Positions 56,519 through 64,000 of a DNA stretch of 64,000 bases are shown here, piece by piece; position 1 is the first letter of the stretch; every line of letters starts with the position of its first letter. The stretch lies in contig OX419755.1 in NCBI GenBank assembly GCA_948567375.1, positions 51,279,001 through 51,343,000 of the forward strand. The letters run 5' to 3'. A model generated the notes under the pieces. It searched no databases. It was given only the letters and a program-made list of their open reading frames with translations, and had not been told where the DNA came from. Made by a program: the position numbers and the translations under genes. Source of the stretch: Lunularia cruciata (Eukaryota; Streptophyta; Marchantiopsida; Lunulariales; Lunulariaceae).

Positions 56519-58880
56519 TGTGTCATGTTGAGCCACCACCATAGGCATTGGAGAGTACCCAAGGTCTTATCCACACCCATGTGACCAGTGATTGGTAAGT
56601 CATGGGCTTCTTGGAGGTGCACAAGTTAGAGATCACCTTGGCTAGAACATAAATCTGGTTCTCATATAATAGAAGGCTTTCCTTGAAGGAGAAGGTGTTG
56701 TACTCCTTGTCACATGCTACAAGATGACCTGTACCATCTGAAAGAAATGATCTTGTTGTAAAGAGGTCTTAAACTCAATTTTGGCTTTGGAGTCAATTGA
56801 TACCATTGTAATTGCTGCTGAGATGAGAGGAAGAGACTTCAAATCAGGTCATCAAGATAGGGCATTAGGGATGACAAGGAACCAACCGGGGTTTGCACTC
56901 AAGTTTGATATCAAACAATTGTAGTTGTTCCTCCTATCGATGATGTTGACTCTTCATGTGTTCCATGTGTAATGTCTGCAACAAAGGTTTGTGATCCGTT
57001 TGCATGATTATTTGTTTCCCCAAGAGATAATGTATCCATAACTTGGTCGCATATACCATTGCTAGTTGCTCTTGATCTCAAGCAAAGTAATTCCTTTCTA
57101 TTGTATTTAGGGTGCAAGATACAAAGGCAATGGGATTTAACTCATGTGGGACTTCTTGTTGCAATATGACTCCAATTGCAAAGTTAGAAGCACCAAAATC
57201 CACTACACAAGGTAGCTGAGGATCATATGGTTGAAGAATGGGTCTTGAAGACACCATATGTTTCAGCTTTTGGAATGCTTCTTCATGCTTGTTGGTCCAT
57301 TAAAGGCTCAAGTTCTTTCTCAAGAGATTGGTCAATGGTGCAGCTACATGAACATAATAGTGGATGAACTGACGGTAAAAATTGGCCAATCCATTAAATG
57401 CCAGTACTTCTCTAGCATCCTTTGGAGTAGGCCAATAAATGATGGCCTTGATTTTCTCCTCTTCCATCTTGATCCCTTCCAATGAGATCTTGTGATCCAA
57501 GAAGGTAACTTCATCTACCAAAAGGCACACTTCAACTTCTTGCAATAAAACTTCCATTGTTGTAGTCGTCTTAAAACTTCTTGCACGTGATTTTTGTATT
57601 TTGCTTTTGACTTGCTATAGATTAAAATGTCATCCAATAACATCACCATATATCAATCCGATAGTCCATCCAATACCCAATGCATTTGATCTGTGAAGAT
57701 TGCTTGAGCATTAGTGAGCCAAAAGGTAGAACTCTCCATTCACAATGTCCATATCTTGTGCAAAAGGTAATCTTTTGCACATCTTCCCTATCAATGGAGA
57801 TTTGCCAATAGCCGCTACAAAGATCTAACTTGGAGAAGTCTTGTGATCCACTCAATTGATCAAGCAAGTCATCAATTTAAGGCAAAGGATATGCATTCTT
57901 CACTATTTGTTTATTGAGTCCACAGGAATCAATATAGAAATAAAGTCCTCCATCCTTCTTTGGAATGAATACTACCAATGCTTCCCAAGGAAATGTACTT
58001 TGTTGTATGAAGTCCTTCTACAACAACTCCATAAGGTGTTGTTTGCAACTCCTCTAACTCCTTTGGTGAGAGCCAATAGATTGGTCTACTCACTTGAGTA
58101 CTCTTTGGCAATAACTCAATCTTGAAGGGTATATGCCAATCGAAAGGTAATCCCTTTGGCAGATCATTTGGAAAAACATCCACAAACTCCTAAACTATCT
58201 GATCAACCATTACTTGATGAGGCTCTTGACCCTCTTCAGATTCTCCTTGTACAATCGGCTTGATCCACACCTCAAAAATAGACTTATCTTCCTCCAAAGC
58301 TTGCTCTATAGCTATTTCATTGACAAACTTCTCATCTAGGGACTTATCTTGCTTCAAAGCTTGCTCTATGGCTGCTTTCTTGATAAACTTCCCATCTTGG
58401 GACTTATCTTCCTTCAAAGTTTTCTCTATGGTTGCTTTCCTAAAAAACTTCTCATCTTAGGATTGACTATTCTTAGGTGTCTTACTCAAAGGTACTAGAC
58501 AACCTAATCGGAAATTCCTACCTTGGTGTTATACTTGCATTTGTTGTTGGGTCCAATCATATTGAGCCTTATGACATTCAAGCCAAGGCAACACCAAAAT
58601 GATATCATAGTATAGAGGTGCTACTACAAACCTCATACACTCTAAATACTCCTTCCCAATCCTAAATGTAACAAGATGTGAAGACATAATGCAGAACCTT
58701 TTATACCATCCGCCATCATTAATCTACTTCCAATTACTGGCTTGATAGGAATATGTAATTACTTTGCTAATTGCATGAACATGCAATTCTCTAAACTTCC
58801 TGAATCAACCAAAATCCTACAACCATGATCAGAAAGAAATCATACCTTGCAAGTGAAGCAAACATATATAGGTCAAGCCT
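56519..58880 (-). pseudogene. Element D PR, linker, RT, RNase H remnant
   Basis: Aligns with C 43590-45960. Rest of zinc finger and RNase H tail at 56519-57117. RNase H at about 57040-57300. RT thumb at 57300-57557 ([20 protein letters not shown]) and RT core at 57643-58183 (KLDLCSGYWQISIDREDV). Linker at 58190-58460 with three 60-bp repeat units (SQDGKF, SLDEKF type). PR sequence near 58480-58860 is broken. Many stops and frame changes. Confidence 0.85.
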
Positions 58881-58919
58881 TTGATTGCATTGGAACTAAT
58901 CAAGTTTCCAATAGGCGGT

Positions 58920-59824
58920 TCAAAATCTCCTATTGGGATTCCTCATTTCCTTGAACATTCTGCTCCATAAACTCTATCTGGACGACTTGTTGAGGTAGCT
59001 CATTCTCAAGTGGGCATTCAAAAATGCAATGTCCAAGTTGGCAACAACAAAAACAACCACCATTTTGTCATAGTTTTCTCTATTTGTAGTGCCAAGTGGT
59101 CTCCATTGAATGGCATCAATCTCCATTGGTGCCAACTCCACCACCTATATGTAGTGTACTAGTAGGTTCTAAGGAAGTCAAGGTCAAGACCAAGTTGTTG
59201 CAACCAAGGAATCAAAGCATTTGGCCAACCGCATGGCTTCCTCCAAGTGTTGTGGCTCTTGCATAATTATCTCTAATTTGGCTCATAACTTCAAGCCCCT
59301 CACAAATCAATCTAGAGCTTCACCTTCCAATATATATAGACTTTGCATGTGTTATTGAATTGCATGATGTAATTTCTTATAAAGCCAATCCGTTTCAACT
59401 CTGCCAACCTATCTCATACAACTTGTGTGGCATTTGTAGCTTGGAATCAACCAATTACTGCACTCTTGAATTTTGCTCATGTCAAGATTGGTGCAACAAT
59501 TTGCCGTTCAACTCGCTCCACTCAAAATTACCACCATAACTTTGCTACTCTATCCAATTAGTTGGAAGCCAAGAGAATCTGTTTCCATTCATCTTGAAGA
59601 TTGGTAGCTTTGAAATATCATTTGCAGTCAAACACAAAATTATCCATTGTACCGGGGAGATTCCATCAAAACCTTGGGTTTTGGAAATTGGATTTGGTCT
59701 TCTCCTTCTCAAATTGGTACTCTCTCTACATGCTCTTGTCGTCAATGATCTTGTCATTTAGCAATCAAGTAAGGTGCTCAATTTGTTATTTCATAGTAAT
59801 AATAACCGTTTGCATTGATGCCAT
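58920..59824 (-). pseudogene. Element D gag remnant
   Basis: Aligns with C gag from ATG 59824. It has extra stops near the start, and the TGA shared with C lies at about 59708-59710. Capsid sequence is in 59280-59680, knuckle region near 59030-59080 in broken frames. Confidence 0.8.
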
Positions 59825-60082
59825 GGTTATTATTATATCACACCACCCCCAATCTATCTAATTTATTAACACATAGATGCAACAAGTCCATCATTCTCCA
59901 TTAGTTACAACTTGAAGTACCAAGGGTTCCTCAGACAAGGTGATTATATTCAAAAAATCATGTTCAAAGCGTGAGGTGATGAACTGTGTGAAATGATGTT
60001 TGGGTAGTACTTGGATATGAAAATCCCAATGGTTTGGCAGCAATGGATTTGGTGGTCCATAAATTCCATCCTTCTCATTCTT

Positions 60083-60094
60083 TTTATGATACCA
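60083..60094 (-). other. Element D degenerate primer-binding site
   Basis: TGGTATCATAAA beside the 5' LTR; the first eight bases match the initiator-Met site. Confidence 0.75.
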
Positions 60095-60095
60095 A

Positions 60096-60526
60096 TGTAA
60101 AAGACCAAGACCAAGGAGAGAAATAGGAGAATGGAATATCACATTGGGACACTTGAGTGTGGGAAACTCCGAATGCCTAGCATGAGCTTTGGCTTCGGTA
60201 TTTATAGGGAGCATACAAGGCTCATGAGAAGCTTCTCAAGAAGCTTCCTTGAGCCGCTTTCTTAGAGTGCAAACCAAGTTAATCGGGTGGCTTCTCAAGA
60301 AGTTTCCTTCTAGAAGTTGCCTACTTGGCATGCAAGCTAAGCTAGTTGGAAGCTTCTAGAAGCTATCTACTTTGGCTGCAAGCTAAGCTAGTTGGAAAGC
60401 TTCCCAAGAAGCTTTCTAGATACTTTTGGAATATTCTAGGATAATTTGGCCTATTTTCTAACTATTTTCTATTTAACTTATTTATTAGCCCTAACTAACT
60501 TCATCACTAAACTCCTTATTGTTACA
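60096..60526 (-). repeat. Element D 5' LTR
   Basis: 431 bp, TGTAAAAGACC to TTGTTACA. Sense TATA near 60198-60206. GAAnnTTC modules at about 60230-60435, including GAAGCTTCTAGAAGC near 60349-60363. Confidence 0.93.
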
Positions 60527-60531
60527 CTTTT

Positions 60532-62100
60532 TCACTTCATTCACTAGTTTTTACTAGATGATGTAGCACTTTGAATGTTATGCTTAAGTAGATGCATGCA
60601 CTTGGAAGTAAGAACTACAAAAAAAATCAAAAATTGCCACCGCCTGATGGTCAATCATGGCCACTATAGGTGCAACTCAAGGAGGGTACAAAGAGGGTAT
60701 GATATGGACATCATGCGGCACCACTACCAATTCTTATGACTCTAATGCTTCCTCTAACTTCTCTTCTTACGCTAAAGTCTCCACTTCCTTATCAAACCAA
60801 GCTCTAATTGACAATAAAGTCATCCTCAAGCTCTCCCTCACCTCTTTGAACTTCCACTCTATTCTAGTCAGAATGCCTAGTGCAATCCACTCTAATGTTT
60901 GGTCTTCAAGTGGCTCCATGAGTTTTTTGATGTGCAAGCTTGAGCCCATGTACCTCATCTGCACAAATTCTCCATCATTAACTCATCCATGGTGTTACAT
61001 TCTCATCTGAATGTGTTATGTTGTTGTTCCTCTCTTGATCCTTCCATGAGTAATTGCGCCTTCACTTCACTATCTTAAAGAGTCTTGGTCAATGCAGAAA
61101 TAGGAGCTACCACCAGGAGTTGAAGCTTCTTGTGCTTGTCCTTTTTCAAATAGATTGGTGTGATGATGAGATCTTGATGCACCATCTGCAATCTGTCTTG
61201 CAGATTCTTCACCATTTCTTGGTACTCAACAATGCAAAGACTTGTCTCTCTTTGATAGGGGGTATTTGATTCTTCATAGCTCAATCCAATGGTTGCCAAT
61301 GCTTAGTCAGTCATCAATGGACTCACTTGCACTTTGAATTGCAAGATAATCTCCTTATATTATTCCTTTTCTTTGGATGTCAACTTCCATAGATTTGCTC
61401 CTATCTTCCAAAGAGTCGCACACTCTTCACCAAATGGTTCTCTTCTTCAAGTTCCTTGAATGAAACCACTTAGACTTTAGGATCTAAATATTCAGATGTT
61501 TAAAACTTATGTTATAGACCTCCAATCAAACACCATCTTAGACTCAATCAAAATCTCTTGCAAAGCAAAATAAAGAAAACTCAAATTGGACTTGTGACAA
61601 CAAGGATATGGTCCATCAAATCTGCTCCCCTTAACATGTAAAAAAAGAACTTCAAATTCCTATAACGTTTTCTTAAAAGGTTTAAAGTCTTCAATTGTGG
61701 TGGTAGTGGAAAGCCCTAGCCAAGGTGCTTCCAATAAGACCAATATCTTGCTGTTTGGACATGTAACCACAAAGATACTTGCCCCAAAGTATGTACTGCC
61801 AAATTCCCTCTTCACTTTTTGGATAAGTGTCTTCACCTTTTGAAGATCATGTATCCTCTTCCAAATAAGTGGTTCATCATCTTCCAAAGATGGTACTATT
61901 CATCTTCATAGAAACAAGTTCAATCTCCCTTCACAAAGATGTTGGTCTTGTGAAGATTAGTATCTTTCAAGAACTTTATCTTCACCCAAAATAGAGTTTT
62001 GTGGGATTTCTTCATTAAAGGCCAGATTCCACTCTTGTCTCAACACAAAACAAGGGAAAAAAAATAAAAGTATAAAATTGGGAATTAGATGTAGATGTAA
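60532..62100 (-). pseudogene. Unassigned decayed coding-like region
   Basis: Minus-strand frames at 60767-60964, 61075-61299 (VKNLQDRLQMVHQDLI, coiled-coil-like) and 61660-61887 are Lys/Glu/Leu-rich and follow one another in the same direction, as in a decayed long coiled-coil ORF. I recognise no family. A relation to the X ORF is conceivable from composition only; no direct match was found. A plus-strand frame at 60657-61010 overlaps and is probably a shadow. Confidence 0.25.
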
Positions 62101-64000
62101 AATATAAAATAATAAAGTATAAAGTAGATGTAGGTTGCTACATCTATTCCATTCTTAGATATTGTTACTTCCCTAGGGCCTCATGTATGGCTTTTACCTA
62201 TCCACCTATAGAGGCATTCTTGCCCCAATTATGTTTGTTTGATAGTTTAATAGTACCATCCACCACATCTCTACTTTCTTAGGGCCATACATACTAGCAC
62301 AACTATCAAATGAATGGTGTAGGCTACAAATAGCTCTAAATGTAGTTATGGGCAGATTTGGCTCATCATGCAAGAGACTATTGCTCGAGTAGCATACATA
62401 GGAGCATGAACTCTATTAGCCTCCTTTTTAGGTATAGGTTCTTACACCAAGGATGTACTTTTTTTGCTGGGACCTGTCAAATTAATAGATCTATCACTCA
62501 TAACTTCCAATCATATATTTGATTTGATCTTGATCTATTGCAAAGCCTTGCATGCAAAACACTCCATTTTTTTATTAACTTTCTATCCCTAAACTCTAGG
62601 AAGATTCAAGCCAATCTCAATGAGCATATGAACACTCACATCCTCACTAACATTCACTCTAGTACATAGCTATTTGATGGAGTTAGGTTCTCTCTTGTGG
62701 AAGTAAAGGCTTTGGAGCTGGGCTTCAAGCCTCCTCCTTGATTGAGGATTTCCTTTTCATTTTTGAAGAGTTTACTATAGCTCTTTGATTGATTGAGGCT
62801 AAGTCTACCACATTCGACACTTGTAGGGCTCCTAGACCAATGTGCATGTGGCTCTTCATAGAGCATACACATCTAATGTTGTGTAGTAGGTGGAGAGCAC
62901 ACTAGATTTTATGATGCTATATGTGGTACAATAGCTCAGATCCTACATGCTACAATGTCTTAGATTCAAATCAAGTGTTGGTTGGAGCTGCCAAGCACAC
63001 CTTCCCATCCGGGGAGAGTGGATATTGTTACTTTCATGGATGCTCACCATATCTTGTATGACATGGTAGTTGGAAATCCCTTATGAGCAGAGTCATTTGC
63101 ACAAGAAGCAGGAGCAACAAGTGGGGACAACAATGACCATAGCCTCTCAAGGCAAGGAGTAACATAATGCACCTAGGATATCCTCCAATACATTTGTCTC
63201 TTTTTTGGTTGAGATTTTTATGCACCTTCATTACCACTTAAATGATCTCCTCAAGGAAGCAACATAGGTTCCTTATAGAGGAGAGGGGCTTTGGCTATCT
63301 CTTTAGCTATACTCACATCTTACTATAGGCAGCTAGTCTCAAGCAATTTACAATGCTCCCAAACCTTGAGTCTACATAGACGAGCAATAGTAGTGGGAAT
63401 ACCCAACACAGCTATGGTCCTGTCTCCTCACCCACCAAATGTACCATTGGAAGACCTCTACCACATAGTTAAGCAATAGACTACTATCTTATTTATCTCC
63501 TGGCCTTAGATTGCTAGTATGCATTTTTCCCCTTGCAAGGCTTAGGGCAGCTCTCCTGTTTCTGTTTTTTTTGTTTTGGTTTTGCCTTTTGCTACCTTTG
63601 GGGCTACTGCTCTTTATCTCCTTTTGTCTCTTGTTTGTACCTCATATTCCTTTTCTTTTCCTTTGGGATCTTATATCATGTGATTGAACGGAAGGTAAAG
63701 TGATATTAAAGAGCTGTTGAAGAAGATTTGTATTATTTTTCCATAGTTAATAACTTCCAATAAACTATACTTAAAATAACTTCTTTGGAAAATTTTAACT
63801 ATATCAATACTCATATTCTATCTATCACTCAAATGATACAGTTTTAACCTAAAGTTGATGTCAACTTATCCCGTAGAACCTAGTTGAAGCTAGTTAGCTC
63901 CTCCGTTAATCTTATTGACCCCTCCGTATTGATATCGAGATCTCCGTAAGGTCTCAAACAACTACTTGTTAATTGTAATGATTGATCTTGTTATATCCGT
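62101..64000. other. Unassigned sequence at right end
   Basis: No gene, LTR or RNA feature recognised. Short frames (62654-62872 minus, 63034-63237 minus, 63291-63479 plus) have no family similarity. After about 63500 the sequence becomes pyrimidine-rich, then AT-rich. Confidence 0.35.

Larger units (their letters stand above)
48296..60526 (-). mobile_element. Element D: family 2 chromovirus interrupted by element E
   Basis: LTRs at 48296-48699 and 60096-60526. Target duplication CTCTT (48291-48295) against CTTTT (60527-60531), one base changed. Own length without E and its duplication is about 5.63 kb. Internal order on the minus strand: gag, PR, linker repeats, RT, RNase H, then E, then integrase and chromodomain. 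Strongly decayed, older than C and necessarily older than E. Confidence 0.93.

Overview
This window is intergenic DNA from a plant nuclear genome, made almost entirely of nested LTR retrotransposons; I see no convincing host gene. Evidence for a plant is Ty3/gypsy polyproteins in the order gag, protease (PR), reverse transcriptase (RT), RNase H (RH), integrase (INT), chromodomain (the chromovirus arrangement), primer-binding sites matching initiator-Met tRNA (TGGTATCAGAGC), AT-rich decayed spacers and several insertion levels. A large-genome seed plant such as a gymnosperm fits, but that is inference.

Three LTR types recur. Family 1 (F1) has LTRs of about 560-740 bp beginning TGTAATAC and ending GTATTACA. 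It gives elements A (702-7294), F (34768-40940) and E (49915-56513), plus solo LTRs at 491-7782 (split by A) and 21070-21805. Family 2 (F2) has LTRs of about 405-430 bp beginning TGTAAAAG and ending TTGTTACA. It gives B (window start to 15456), C (41274-47599) and D (48296-60526). Family 3 is seen only as two 680-690 bp solo LTRs (13836-14527 and 41374-42052) with 4-bp target duplications. All full elements are coded on the minus strand.

Layout: 1-15456 is B, carrying an F1 solo LTR that is itself split by A, plus a 4.4-kb element X inserted in B's gag, which in turn carries a family 3 solo LTR. 15457-22000 holds a very decayed gag-protease retroelement with an F1 solo LTR. 22000-34760 is AT-rich, old sequence with a second X fragment between 240-bp direct repeats, a 133-bp tandem duplication and a long hairpin. 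34768-40940 is F. 41274-47599 is C, the youngest element (two differences between its LTRs by eye). 48296-60526 is D, split by E. 60532-64000 is unassigned.

The most interesting items are: (1) element X, with one long coiled-coil reading frame of about 850 codons, no pol, a conserved start in two diverged copies and apparently no 5' LTR; (2) heat-shock-element-like arrays in tandem units just upstream of the TATA box in every F2 LTR; (3) in-frame TGA codons near the gag N-terminus shared between diverged copies; (4) a near-perfect 185-bp foldback at 29769-29955. All boundaries, alignments and codon readings were made by eye.
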